A DNA stretch of 64,000 nt from Paracentrotus lividus (lineage: Eukaryota; Echinodermata; Echinoidea; Camarodonta; Echinidae). The translations under genes and the position numbers were made by a program. This document shows, in pieces, positions 36,830-48,960 of the stretch (positions within the stretch are counted from its first letter, which is position 1; every line of letters starts with the position of its first letter). The notes under the pieces were generated by a model. It was given only the letters and a program-made list of their open reading frames with translations, had not been told where the DNA came from and ran no database searches. The stretch is taken from contig CALNVZ010003433.1 in the NCBI GenBank assembly GCA_940671915.1, forward strand, positions 18,595,533 to 18,659,532, in the 5' to 3' direction.

Positions 36830-37437
36830 CTGGCCTATTCCGATTTCTCCCTCACCTATATTCCAAATTTCTCTTACTTTATCATTGGAGGATAAAGCTT
36901 TTGTCCTTTAAGCTTTGTACGTCTTTCTTTTTAAATCCTTTTCATATGTTTTTTGTTTAACTTTAGTTTTGGGCACTTATGCATTCGAAGGCCTGTTGGA
37001 GGCAGACTATTCGTTCCGCCGCGATTTGAAAGTGAGGGGTCACGATTGAAAAGGGGGCACTTGAGACCGAGGCTTAAAGAGAAAAGAATTCAGATTAGTA
37101 TAGGGGTGCCCAGAAAATTTGCCTTTAAATTTTTGCTTTTAAAATTTTTAATGGCTTTGTATTTTATTAATGATAAACAAAAGGAATGCGAGCGCGAAGC
37201 GCGAGCCGAAAATTTTGAGATAATTGTGCATTATAGACCTATTTAGTATCCGCGAGCGCGAGCTTGAAATTTTTAGCTGACAAGAAATTTGAGTTAACTG
37301 TGCAATATAATAATAACCTATTTAGTATCTGCGATAATTACTGTAGCCTATGTTTGTCAATATGTCAATTATATCCCATTAGCATTTTTTTTTTCTTTTT
37401 TCATTATTATCATTATCTCAAGGGTGGGCGCCCGAAA
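36830..37437. repeat. GCGCGAAGCGCGAG-type dispersed repeat at end of arm 3
   Basis: Copy of 13,300-13,912, ending at the point where arm 3 leaves the shared sequence. Confidence 0.6.
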
Positions 37438-38514
37438 GGGCGCCAAATTGACCATAGGGGGCGAATCAATCAAAATGTAAAAAAAAAAAAAAAAAAAAAA
37501 TAATAATATACATGATTTGAGCCGATTGACATCCAAACCTACCCCTGCAGCTCATATATGACCTTGTGGTTGGCCGAAGGACAACAAAAAAATGTCAAAC
37601 CCCCCCCCCCTGCTTATCGCTCGTGAGCATGACGTAACTGAAAAAAAACACATGAGTGTACCTTTGGGCTCGCCCGGTGTAACGGGGGAAAAAAATATGA
37701 TGTACCTTTCTGGATCCAACACTGGGGGGGGGGCGCAAAATCAAAATCGCATCGGGCCCCCCGGGGTGCCAAATTCTGGATACGCGCCTGATTTGTTATG
37801 GCATACTTTACCAACTGTGACAGAGAGAGAGGGAGAGAGAGAGAGGGAGAGAGAGGGAGAGAGAGAGAGAGCAAAGCTGCATTTATTTTATTTTATTTTT
37901 TTAGTTGGGTGTGGAAATCTAATCTCAGTCGACTGGATGTGAAGAGTATAAACGGTGCGATTAGCAAGATTAGAGGAACTGCATGGGCATATTTTATATA
38001 TAGGCCTAATGGATATATGGATGAAATGTTGGATGCTTACAGATCTGAAGTAGCAATTTAAAGCACTTTGCCATGTGCCAGCTGCTTCGCGGGGGGCGGG
38101 GGACTGTCTCAACTGTCGCAACAGGCGGAGTACATGCATGAGGCGCACCCTTCTGGGCGGATGAATTTCAAGACAACTGAAGCATATTCTTGAGTTCTAT
38201 ACAAGCACTGGTCATCAAGGGCAGTCGTAACTTTACGAACGACTTAGTGAACACCACTTAATATCCACCACCAGTATAGCTAGACAAACCTCTGGGGTGG
38301 AGTTTGCGGTCCATATTGATTGATCATCCCTGAAACCTGGTACCTTGAGTGCCAAATTCCACCCTTAACTTGGGATGCACCCCACCCCTCTCCCCCCCCC
38401 CCTTCCCCCCCCCCCCCCCGCAGTCTACGACCTGTCCACCACTCTAGGTGATATAGGCTGAATTGAATAGACCCCGACTAATTATTTCCACCCGAAAGCC
38501 CCTCCTACTCAGCG
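37438..38514. other. Unique DNA with simple repeats, no gene seen
   Basis: First sequence outside the arms. It holds a poly-A run (37,479-37,500), C and G runs (37,598-37,610, 37,723-37,732), a GA microsatellite (about 37,819-37,872) and poly-C (38,392-38,420). No frame looks coding. Confidence 0.7.
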
Positions 38515-38715
38515 GCCCTGAGAGTAGTTTGCAGGCACAAACCCATGTTGTTCGCTTACTATAGGGTCTGAAGTTAAGAACTAGATACACTCGTGTACTA
38601 GCTTCTCCCAACAATTTGACACAGACAGTGAGTATGGAGACTAGTCTCCACTCTAAACTGAAATTTGTTTAAGTGTCAAATTGAGTCGGTGCTTGCAGAC
38701 TACCCTGAGAGCGTC
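38515..38715. repeat. Small inverted-repeat element
   Basis: The ends GAGAGTAGTTTGCAGGCAC and GTGCTTGCAGACTACCCTG are inverted copies about 200 bases apart. TTGACACAGACAG and TGTCAAATTG occur inside. No clear target duplication. Confidence 0.4.
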
Positions 38716-38906
38716 ATCTCTCATAGCCTAGGCTTTGTCTGTGACCAACTTTTGACGTCACCATATAAAGAAAGACGTGATTAAATCCGTAGGCCTATCA
38801 GTTATATTCTGATATGATCAGGATGATAACCCTTACACTTGAGTCAATGTAAAATGATCAAATTTAATGCATACAGTCATGGTTATCTTCAAATTTTAAA
38901 TGTCTA

Positions 38907-39750
38907 CCGAGTGAGTCAAAAAAAACTTTACAGCTAGAAAAATGTCAATAAAAAGAAAACCAATATATAAACCCCAAATTATTTTACATATTCTGAAAGA
39001 GTAATTCCTCCTGCATCTTCTGGTACCATTTTTGTGTGGTATGTCTTTACGCTTGGATGAACACGACGCATTGTTTGCGAACATGTCAATTTCGAATTGT
39101 GCCAGAATGGAAGTAAAATAAAAACAACAAATAGCTAGAAAAAAGCAACTTCATCCTGGTTAAAATAGCATAACTTTTTAACGAAAATGTCTTCCCCTTA
39201 ATAACTTGGCAGGGATGTTGGTACATTTATTGACTACATTTTGTATGAAAATGAGATAGATCTGTAGAGTCAGGCATGAGTGAGAACACGTCAAAGACAA
39301 AATAATCATTTTTCAAAAGTATTAGGAGGCCTTTTTAGGTCTGTCAGTGGCAATTTGCTCTTTAATGTGTACTCATTCGTGCATTACTTCACGAGTCAAT
39401 CTAATTTTCATACAAAATGTAGTCAATATGTGTAACAATACCCCTGCCAAGTTATTAAGCGGAAGACATTTTCGTTAAAAAGTTATGCTATTTGAATCAG
39501 GATAAAGTTGTCTTTCTCTAGCTTTTAGTTGTTTTGATTTTACTTAGATTCTGGCACAATTCAAAATTGACATGTTCCCAAACAATGCGTCGTGTTCATC
39601 CAAGCGTAAAGACATACCACACAAAAATGGTACCAGAAGATGCGGGAGGAGTTACTCTTTCAGAATATTTAAAATAATTTGAGGTTTATAAATTGGTTTT
39701 CTTTTTATTGACATTTTTCTAGGTGTAAAGTTTTTTTTTGACTCACTCGG
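38907..39750. mobile_element. TA-flanked foldback element (Tc1/mariner-type MITE)
   Basis: Both ends read CCGAGTGAGTC followed by an A-run and CTTTACA, in inverted orientation. The inverted arms extend for most of the 844-base element: AATGTCAATAAAAAGAAAAC and ATTTTGTATGAAAAT pair across the centre near 39,330. TA stands on both sides. No transposase. Arm similarity is high, so it may be fairly young. Confidence 0.75.
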
Positions 39751-40149
39751 TATAGTGTCTGTTTAAGCCGATTGAGTTAAAGTTGGACGTAGAAGAGGAC
39801 GTCAAATTACAAGCAGGACTGAAAATGTAAAGTCATGGACAGATATGACAATGCCATGCAGAGCTCCGTGACGTCACACGGGCGTAAATCCCGGGGGGGG
39901 GATACATCCACCCAGATTTTGAGGAGGGGGGATGGCCCGTACAAGCATCCCCCTCCCAGTTTTCAAGAAAGAAATTTTAAAAAAATACACTAGATAATTG
40001 TGTTATTGATTTAAATAGCGCTTTCAAGACTAAAAAATGCCTCTTTTTTACTCCAAAACCCCCCAAATTTTCCTGCACTATAAGTAACAAACATTAACCT
40101 ACGTATAAAAAGGTTGAATCCAATGCCCTCGTCCGGGGATAAACCTTAA

Positions 40150-40372
40150 TGCTACAGTCACACAGACACTTACGTATAGTTACGTCCGGTTGCGTCCAAA
40201 AATTATTTTCTTTTCTGCGGATCCCCAATGAAATGAAATGAAATGAATGAAATTATCAATATTTCTACTGCTGAGTATGACGGGTAGGCATCCGTGGGGA
40301 TCCGCAGAAAAGAAAATAATTTTTGGACGCAACCGGACGTAACTATACGTAAGTGTCTGTGTGACTGTAGCA
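40150..40372. mobile_element. TAA-flanked MITE (Harbinger-type)
   Basis: 223 bases with near-perfect inverted ends of about 75 bases starting TGCTACAGTCACACAGACAC and reaching CTGCGGATCCCC. TAA is duplicated at both borders (40,147-40,149 and 40,373-40,375), as expected for PIF/Harbinger. The loop has a short GAAAT repeat. Confidence 0.8.
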
Positions 40373-40549
40373 TAAGAAAGGGCACTGCTGGGAAAGGGTA
40401 TTGTTGACAATCAAAAACATTAATGCAGTTGTGTGCGGGCTAGGTTGTTGGAGGGCTTGGGGCCTGCAGCCCACAAAATTTTCATAGCAAAGATAATTGT
40501 GGATTTATTTTCTATCGCTGTTATTTAACTTCTAAATTTTTATTTATCT

Positions 40550-41640
40550 TCTAAAAAGTGATAAAAAATTTTTCGGCTCGCACTTCGCTCTCGCTGATTC
40601 TAAATAGGATCTACACTGCCAAAATAATATTTCCAATTTTTAAACTTTCAAAATTTTGGCTCGCGCTTTGCGCTCGCATTACTTTTTCCATTACTAAAAT
40701 GAACAGGAATCAAGGCAGCTTTAAAAGTATATACATTCAAAGACAAATTTTCTTCGTACCTCCTCCCTCTCCGAATAAATTTCTCTTCAGGTCTATGCCT
40801 CTGATCTAAAGTGTCCCCCTATTCAGAAAATGTGCCATTTTTCCATCGAGACCCCCGTTCAAATCCTTTCCGCCGGCACTTCGATATTATGTCTTTTGTT
40901 TTGTTTTTATTTTTTTTTTTTTTCGCGCTCGCGGTTACTATATAGGACCTTTAATGCACAAACATTATATTTCAGCTTAAAATTTTCGGTTCGCGCTTCG
41001 CGCTCGCTGATACTATATAAATAGGAACTACAATGCACAAATAATCTCAAACTTTTACCTTAAAATTTTCGGCTCGCGCTTCGCGCTCGCATTAGTATTC
41101 CATTACTAAAATGAACTGTAATCAAGGCAGCCATTATGATCTTAAAGGCATACATTCAAAGACAAATTTTCTTTGTATCCCCTCCGTCTCCGAATATATT
41201 TCCATTTAGATCCATGCCTCTGATGTAAAGTGTAACCCTTTTCAGAACGGTGCACTTTTTTTTAAATCAAGACCCGTGACTTTCAAATCCGTTCCGCCAC
41301 CTCTACTATCATTATAGGCCTATATATTTTTTTTTCGCGCTCGCGGATACTATATATATTATGACCGTTAATGCACAAACATATCCAATTTCAGCTTTTG
41401 GCTCGCGCTTCGCGCTCGATAATACTAAATAGGAGCTATTATATAATGCACAAATATTTTCAACTTTTAGCTTAAAATCTTCGGCTCGCGTTTCGCGCTC
41501 GCATTAGTTTTTCCATTACTGAAATGAACACTAAGCAATTAGGCAGCCATAAAAGCTAAAAGCATACATTCAAAGACAAATTATATTCGTACCCCCTCCC
41601 TCTCAGATCCATTCCGCCGTATATGGGTGTTAAAAACGTG
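40550..41640 (+). repeat. Decayed tandem units with GCGCTTCGCGCTCG
   Basis: Three to four units of roughly 350-400 bases. Each has CTCGCGCTTCGCGCTCGC, CCATTACTAAAATGAAC, GGCAGC and CATTCAAAGACAAATT, then a pyrimidine stretch CCCTCC. Related to the repeat at the inner ends of the arms. No open reading frame runs through it. Confidence 0.7.
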
Positions 41641-42666
41641 TGCTTGTGTAGGCCTATGTCAAACAAGATAGCGACAAGTTAGCAAATCATTTCGCTCACC
41701 CCCCCCCCACTCGACACAACTGTTACCATGGTTACTGACAAGAAGGCATACTGCTATCATCTAAAAACAAAAAGGATGAGATGGATGGAAAAGGGCCGAG
41801 GAGTGACACCCTTTCGAAAACGCTGTCACCCTTCAGCCCATTTAAAGGGTGATTTACCCCTTTCTACCATTTTATTATTATAGAGTGTGTTCTTCTACCC
41901 CCACCTATTATCCCATAATGTTCAGACTCCGGAAGAGTCAGAAGTAAGAGTGTGATATGTCTTTCGCCGTTTTTCTTTCATCGGTTGTAATTCTAATTTG
42001 TGAAAATCCCATTAAGTCAGATTTCCACATTCTTTTGTAATTATGGGCGAATAATATAAATGAAACTAAAATTGATAAAAAAAACATGCAGCAGTAATGC
42101 AAAATGACTCATATCCATCACTGCGGATCGAGCATTAGTATACTGATTTGCTAATCACGAATATAGATAGAATGGAGGTGTTCAACATTTCGACCAGTCA
42201 TATTTGTAAAATGTTTATCGACCCTTATTACTTGTACCTTGTCCATGTATGTTGCAAAAAAAAAATTATTATATAGGCCTACATAAGTCATGTCTGATTG
42301 TTAGCCTCATTGTCACTTTGACAGATTCAATCAGTCTTTTCGAAGTATAAACATTGAACATTCCTTTTCACAAAAGAGGTTAATGATAAGTATTTTGGTG
42401 CTTGAAAGGCTACCAATTAATAAACAAATTGCAGAAAGTCCAGAAAAAACACGCGATGATAGAAAACAACATGAATTTTGCTTTTAAAGCAAGGCAAGAC
42501 GAATCTGCGCTATATGGGCCTGAGCCCCCCCCCCCCATATCAATTCTAGTTGTAAACTTGAGGGGAAGAGGGCGCTATCACTCTACGCAAAGCGAACGCG
42601 GCCATAGACATTTTGTATTTTGCACAGTTTTTTTGCACTGAGTGGGTTGTTGTTTCTGAATTGATT
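41641..42666. other. No gene seen
   Basis: AT-rich unique sequence with short C-runs at 41,699-41,709 and 42,526-42,535. Nothing recognised. Confidence 0.6.
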
Positions 42667-42945
42667 ATGGCGAGCAACTACCTTTCTCAAGAAATGATCA
42701 ACTTGAATAAGTACGCTAAGAGTCTGAATTTTTCAAAAATAGGAATAACTTATTGCAAAGGGAAAAAAAGTCCTGTCACTTGTGTCATTCGAAATCCTAG
42801 TCAGATCAAATTCCTGTACAATATGGCCAATTTTGCTCTCAAAATAGCTCATACGCTGCATAGTCATCTTCCTCGATTACGCATAATTAATGTAGAGCCG
42901 TATAATTTTCTGCGCCGCTCAGCTGTATTTCCACTAAACTCATGA
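42667..42945 (+). CDS. Possible small protein of unknown function (92 residues)
   Basis: Begins at an ATG with A at -3 and G at +4 (GATTATGGCG), a favourable start context. It reads MASNYLSQEMINLNKYAKSL, then a basic and cysteine-containing part (TYCKGKKSPVTCVIRNPS), ending SAVFPLNS. No domain, signal peptide or membrane segment is recognised. It is shorter than most single-exon genes but richer in balanced residues than nearby chance frames. It could be the first exon of a gene with its other exons unseen, or chance. Confidence 0.2.
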   Translation: MASNYLSQEMINLNKYAKSLNFSKIGITYCKGKKSPVTCVIRNPSQIKFLYNMANFALKIAHTLHSHLPRLRIINVEPYNFLRRSAVFPLNS

Positions 42946-43214
42946 ATGTAATGTTGCGTTTCCCCTCCTCCAATAATGGACGGTCTTTAAGTTAAGATTT
43001 AATGTCATACGTTAAATTTACATTTCACGTGGAGTAGAATTGATGCTCCCCCACGCGACATCCATACACCTTATGCTCGTACCGCATTTAGAGATACCCA
43101 CAATTTGGAAGGGAAGCGGTGTCAAATCCCCCCCCCCCCCACGGTTTTGGAAAGGAAGTTGCATCAAATTTACCCCCCCCCTCCCATATACAGACTTTGG
43201 GATGGGAGCAAACG

Positions 43215-43482
43215 GTTCGGTGTAAAAATGGCAGAGGTAATAATGGCAGAGGTAAAAATGGCAGAGGTAAAACTGGCAGGGGTAAATGAGTGCAGAGGCA
43301 AAAATGGCAGAGGTAAAATGGCAGTAAATGGCGGAGGTAAAAATGGCAGAGGTAAAAAATGGCAGAGGCAAAAATGGCAGAGGCAAAAATGGCAAGGTAA
43401 AATGCGCAGAGGTAAAAATGGGGAGGTAAAATGGCAGAGGTAAAAATGGCAGAGGTAAAATGGCGGTAAAAAATGGCAGAGG
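43215..43482 (+). repeat. Minisatellite GGCAGAGGTAAAAAT
   Basis: About 17 imperfect copies of a 12-16 base unit. It abuts the 3' tail of the LINE. The same unit appears once at 51,727 and in inverted orientation at 52,910-53,077. Confidence 0.9.
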
Positions 43483-43764
43483 TATAGTTCAGTTCAGTTC
43501 AGTTCAGTTATTTACATATTCCAATCAAACAATAATAATACAACAATTATATGTCATTTCAAACTATACATTATTTGATAAATCGTAAAAGATAGCATCA
43601 GTAGCATAGAAAGAAAGAAATATGAGGAGCCTAAGTTAGCTAAGCTTGTTACATTATAGGCTCCTTTGTGAAGATGATGTATAAGAATACATAAAGAATA
43701 TAATATCAAAGAATATAAATGAGGAGTAACTGAAGAATGTGCATTAACATATCATTTTTTTTTA

Positions 43765-44215
43765 CATTGAATTATCTATCTGTACCAATGGTAATAGTGA
43801 GGTTTACGGGATGATGTCATCATTTTTCGATGTGTAATGACGACATCATCTCGGCATACATTATTATCATACATTAATAATATTATGGCATGGAAAAGTG
43901 AGGAGTACCGAGATGATGTCGTAATTTGTTGTAAAATGACGACACGTCGACTCGGACATTGCAATTTTACAAATATATATATTTTTTTTTACATTGAACT
44001 ACCTATCTATACGCAATGGTAATAGTGAGGCGTACCGGGATGATGTAATCATTATTTTGATGTGTAATGACGATCTCTACGCTACACTCTATATCAACAC
44101 TATAATAATGATATACGCAAATTGAAAAAGTGAGGGTACGAGATGAGTCGTAATGTTGTAGAATGACGACAGCATCTCGGCACTGCATTATAAACATACA
44201 TTAATATTGAGATGC
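43765..44215. repeat. Two tandem units with ATGACGACATCATC hairpins
   Basis: Two copies of about 225 bases (43,765-43,990 and 43,991-44,215), each with TAATAGTGAGG, GATGATGT and inverted ATGACGACATCATCTCGGCA. They fall in the 3' untranslated region of the LINE. Confidence 0.7.
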
Positions 44216-45759
44216 CCATGCATTATGTTATGGACTATAAAAACATTGCTCATGTGTCATTTTCCCGTGTGTTTGTAACCTTTAATAAATGGCATTTTAT
44301 CTTACATTTAAAAGTATGCAAAGAGGGTTGATTCAATTATTGTTTTGGGGAGGTCAGACCATAACTTAGGACCGTATATATAACAGTTTTTTGGGCAAAA
44401 GAGTTCGTGTACGTGGTAGATGAAATAATTACGTTGACGTGTTGGGTATGAATGAACTGAGCTGTTCTTTTCAAAAGTTTGGCTATTTCTGCAGGTATTT
44501 CATCATAACAGAATGTGGTGCACATGAATATTCCTAAGTTGTAAATATAAATAGTCGATACGAAGCAATTTATTTTTAAGAAACAATGGTCTTGTATGAG
44601 AAAGGAATCCAGCATGGTTAAGTTTCTAAGTGCTCGTTTTTTAATCATGAATTTTCTCCTGTTGAGATTTAGTCCTTACCCCAGGCAAGAATGCGTAATT
44701 TAGATATGGCAAAATTAAAGTCGTGTATAATGAATAAGAATTCGAGTTGGAAAATCATGCTTTAATTTATAATGCCAGTATTTCTAGAGAGTACTTTACA
44801 CAAATAGTCAAAATGTATCTTCCATGACAGGTCAGAGTCAATATAAATACCAAGGAATTTGGTGGATTCAACCTGACTATGTGTAGTATTATTATCAGAA
44901 CATTTCCAGGTAGCGATTTTAATTTTATTACTTAATATAGGGTTTTACCAACATTTAAAGATATATTTGTTAGCATTGATCCAGTTTTGAACCCGTTTCA
45001 TTTCATTATTTACAATGTTGAGAAAGAGATTGCGGATTTTGATGAGAATAAAAATATTAGAATCGTCAGCAAAAAGAATAAAGACATGATTTCAGAAGAA
45101 TATTGGAAGTCATTTATATATATGATGAATAACAGCGGACTCTAATAGTGAACCCTGGGGTACACCGCATGATATTGCTTTTTCATAAGAGTCTTGGTTG
45201 TTTTATCTAAACATATGCTTTCTATCTGTAAGATAATTGTCGAACCACTCCAAGGCCTTTCCTCGATCCCATAATGAGATAGTTTTTGCAGTAGTATTTT
45301 ATGGTTAATAGTATCAAAAGGCCTTGGGAAGTCGAGAAATATTCCTATAGTGTGGAGTTTATTGTCAATTGAATGAGCTACTTTATCTAAAAATTTGAGA
45401 AATGCGTGAGTTGTGGAATGTTTTGCCTAAAACCAAATTGTGTTCCTGAATGATATTAAATTCAGTAAGAAAAGTCATAGTTCGTTTGTAAATAAGTTTT
45501 TCAAGAATTTTAGAAAAGGACGTTAAAAGCGATATGGGACGATAATTTCCAACTTCTTCAGCATTCCCTTTTTAAAAACAGGTATTACTTTGGCAATTTT
45601 CATCTTAGTGGGAACATACATTTGTAATTGATAAGTTAAATATATGTGTGAGGGAGATATTATTTTGTTATAATTTTTTTAATAGAAAGTTCGTGATGCA
45701 GTCGTATCCAGGGCTTTTTATTTTTCAATTGTTTACTATATCTAAAACTTCATGCTCTA

Positions 45760-47117
45760 CAGTGCGTATCAATAAAAACGGACAGTTTTGAAAAGTCTGT
45801 CAAAATTTTGTTTCAAATCATGATGTCTATATTTTTAATAGATGCTCTGAGTCTTATCTTTCAAATGCAATTAAAAATAATGAGTTTCGTTCATGCTTGA
45901 GTACACACAGAACATTTTTGTCGGGGCTCAAAAAACGGCTTGGCACAAATGGAAATTTGAGAATACGATCATCAGACTCTTGCTAATCAGCAGTCTTCCT
46001 CTATTTTTTTCTTTATCTTTGCCATTTTTTTTTCGAATTATGATTGAAAATCACACTTTCAAAGCTATTTATTATACTTTAATTGTTTTGTTTTCATTTT
46101 AATAATCTTTTTACAAATAAATATTCCTTTAAATTTTTTTGTCAACCATAGAGAAGGGGATTTGGTTGGTTGTTTAATTGATTTTTATTTGATTGTTGAT
46201 TGATTGCTTTGTTTGTTTGTTTCGTTCATGCTTCAGCGAACAAGGAAAGTTCTTGTCGGAGGTTAAACCCCCCACAAAAAAAAAAAAAAAAAAAAACTTT
46301 GTTAAATTATAAAGGTGATCATTTATTCTGGATATTTATTCTGAATCAGGTACTCCCATTCGGATTGATTGTTACTTTTCACTGGTCAGTAATTATGTTT
46401 AGCTTTTGAGTCGATTTCCGATGATTCCTCCAATGATTTAATCATCATTTGAACAATCAATCAAAAATTAATCGATCAATCATTCAAAGAAACAAATGCA
46501 TTAATCAAACGATCAATCATTCAAAAATGGTCAATCTATATCAATCCTTCTTCATCAATCGATCAATTAATATATTCCATCATCAAACGAACAAACAAAG
46601 CAATCATTCAATCAAATAATCAACGACAACCAAATCCCCTTGTCTTGGGTTGACAATTTCACTTCTTATTTTTTTTTTTTTTTCTTTTTTTTGTAAGTTG
46701 TTGAAGCGAATATGTTTCAAGGTGACAGTCGAAAGATACATGTTAACATGGGAAACAAACAACACAAAAACGATTCAATGACAAGTAGTAAAATAAAATG
46801 TCTTGTTAGTGAATTTTAATAGCATATAATTCGAATAAATGGCATAAAGATAATGAAGGGTTAAGAGTAAGTCTGCTGATTTAGCAAAAGTCTGATGATC
46901 GTATTTCTCATTTTCTTCCATTTGTGCGCAAGCCTTTTTTTGAGCCCCCGACAAAAACGTTCTTTGTGCGCTCAGGCATGACGAAACTTAATATTTTAAA
47001 TGGCATTTGAAAGATAAGACTTCAGAGCATCATTAACATCAAAATATAGACATATAAATTTGAAACGAACTTTTGACAGACTTTTCAAAAACTGTCCCGT
47101 TTTATTGATACACCCTG
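45760..47117. mobile_element. Mariner-type foldback element inside the LINE
   Basis: Ends CAGTGCGTATCAATAAAAAC and CAGGGTGTATCAATAAAAC are inverted, and TA flanks both (45,758-45,759 and 47,118-47,119). The inverted arms are long: TTTTTGTCGGGGCTCAAAAA pairs with a partner near 46,940, and CAACCAAATCCCCTT pairs across the centre. The insertion separates LINE codons SLNPIH from EHEVLDIVN. Poly-A (46,275-46,296) and ATCAATC runs lie inside. No transposase. Confidence 0.75.
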
Positions 47118-48960
47118 TATGAATAGGATTCAAGGACATGGACAGGGGTTTCGCCTTTTTAAAAAAATGTTTAAAATCTAAATCAGCATCGGGAATGTTT
47201 TGGGCAAGGTTTGGGCCAATGTTTACAAAATAATTATTAAACTCCTCGCGCAATTTCAAGAGGGGGTCTGGATTTTGGCTCCATCAACTACTATGTTTGT
47301 AATAGGATTTGACGCTTTTTTGCGTTTAAGAACATTATTTATTATTTTCCATTTTTTTTTAATATCTCCTTTATGGATGTGGAATTGATTATGAAAGTAA
47401 TTCTTTTTTGCAGCCTGAGCGAAGTTGTTAAAATATTCCGGTACCGGGGTGTATTTAGACTTGGACTGAATAGTAGGGTTCTTTTTGTATTTATATGCAA
47501 ATTATTTTTCTTGTTGATGGAGTTTAAAAGAGATTTAGTTATCCAAGGTAGCTTAGGACATTTTTTATAATTTGTTTTGCGCTGGCGAATTGGAATGAAA
47601 AGAATTTAGATTTTGCATTAATGTATCCACGAAATTATTAAAGGGAAACATTTTACATCATTATTTATGTGTACACTGCATACCAATCAGCCGATTCAAG
47701 TGATTCATTAAAGTCTAACGAGTTGGGTCAAAAAATCTCTTGAACCTTCAGAAATGTTTGTTTTTGAGGATGGAGTACAAATAGCATTAGAAACCAGAAC
47801 ATAAACCGGAAAGTGGTCTGAAATATCTGAGACAAATAGAACAGATTTAACATTTGAAGCACCGTTATGAAATATATATCTATTAGCGTAGCTGATGATT
47901 CAGTAATTCTAGTTGTTTAGTTATGGTTGGGGGCAAAAGACTTTGATAACACAAGGTCCAAAAAATCTGACAGTGTGAATTTACTTGACATGAAGTATTA
48001 TTTAGATTAAGTCGCCCATTATAAATGACACGTCTTATTTTGCAGGGAAGGTGAAGATAAAATAGCTTGTAATGATTCAGATAAAGTCTTTATAATATTG
48101 AAGTACTAGGTGGTTTTATAATTTCGCCAACAATGATATTTTTCTTTCTTGGCAGTTTTATTTCAATAAAGATACTTTTCTAATGCATTCGAGTACTTTG
48201 CTTATATCTGATTTCACATCGTAACTTAGATCATTAGAAACATACAGCCCTACTCCACCGCCCCCTTTTTCAGTTTCTATTTTGACTTACAAAGGTGAAT
48301 TCGTTCATCGGAAGAAAATTGAAGAGGGGGTGTGTCTTTAAGCCAAGTTCGATTAAAGTCCAATGACTGATTTATTGGTGTCTTAAATTATTTAATAAAA
48401 GCATTTATTGATCAAAGTTCTTATTTAGGCTTCTGATATTGTATGTAATAAAACAAGGTCATTTATTCTGACTAGAATTTATGTCTGTGGTGAATTTCTT
48501 TCTGTTATATAACCTGATGTTATGTAGTCTGTTGGATCGTCTTCCAAATCAAAATCAAACTGTAGTTCAGGTGTTGTAAAGTTAACCTCTTCCCCTTGAA
48601 AAGAATTATCTGCAGCTTCCTGTTGAACAAAGGGTTTGCAGCCAAGCTGTTGTCAAGGGACCGAATATCGGCCACATTCCTGTGCATAGATTGATCAGAA
48701 CGAATGCACTCTCATTGAACATTATACGTTTGATATATGTCCTTTGCATCAAAGGAGTTAAATCCACATTCCACAAACAGATTGTGGTCAAACACAAGAA
48801 TTATCGGACCTGTAAATACATGTGCAGGTACAATAAAAGAAACAGAGGATTTGTATCAAGGATATTTATGCCATTGCGGACAGATAGTACATTTGTGATA
48901 CGTCTTGTCGAAATGAGAGAGAAGTCGCAGATCAAAGATCCGAGTAAATCGACAAACTAA

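Larger units (their letters stand above)
28654..37437 (-). repeat. Third copy of the arm (arm 3, minus orientation)
   Basis: This block matches arm 1 from about 5,065 to 13,912 in the same direction and arm 2 from about 22,795 down to 13,997 in the opposite direction. It begins in the middle of a LINE, right after the SKP1 stop codon and a short 3' tail, with no shared sequence on the upstream side. It ends at the same GGGTGGGCGCCC as arm 1, but here the sequence continues smoothly into unique DNA (CGAAAGGGCGCC). It is the cleanest copy for SKP1 exon 1 and the hAT reading frame. It probably shows the true connection between SKP1's upstream side and the rest of the window. Confidence 0.88.
43487..48960 (-). 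mobile_element. LINE with endonuclease and reverse transcriptase, split by a MITE
   Basis: Minus-strand non-LTR retrotransposon with many frame breaks. From its 5' side: an APE-type endonuclease region near 48,280-47,650 (GGVGLYVSNDLSYDVKSD, then SFIMGDL and ISDHFPVYVLV-like stretches). Next comes a connector with EEFNNYFVNIGPNLAQNI at 47,250, followed by the reverse transcriptase (EVGNYRPISLL near 45,560, SCGVPQGSLL near 45,160, LFADDSNIFIL near 45,070). The C-terminal part follows, and a (GAACT)n tail at 43,487-43,510. A mariner-like element breaks it at 45,760-47,117. The 5' limit is uncertain. Inactive. Confidence 0.8.

Noticed and set aside
37592..37942. Frames coding EREREGERE or SLSLPLSP runs
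   Set aside because: They translate a GA microsatellite.
43018..43443. Frames of 112-125 residues on both strands
   Set aside because: They translate the GGCAGAGGTAAAAAT minisatellite and C-runs.
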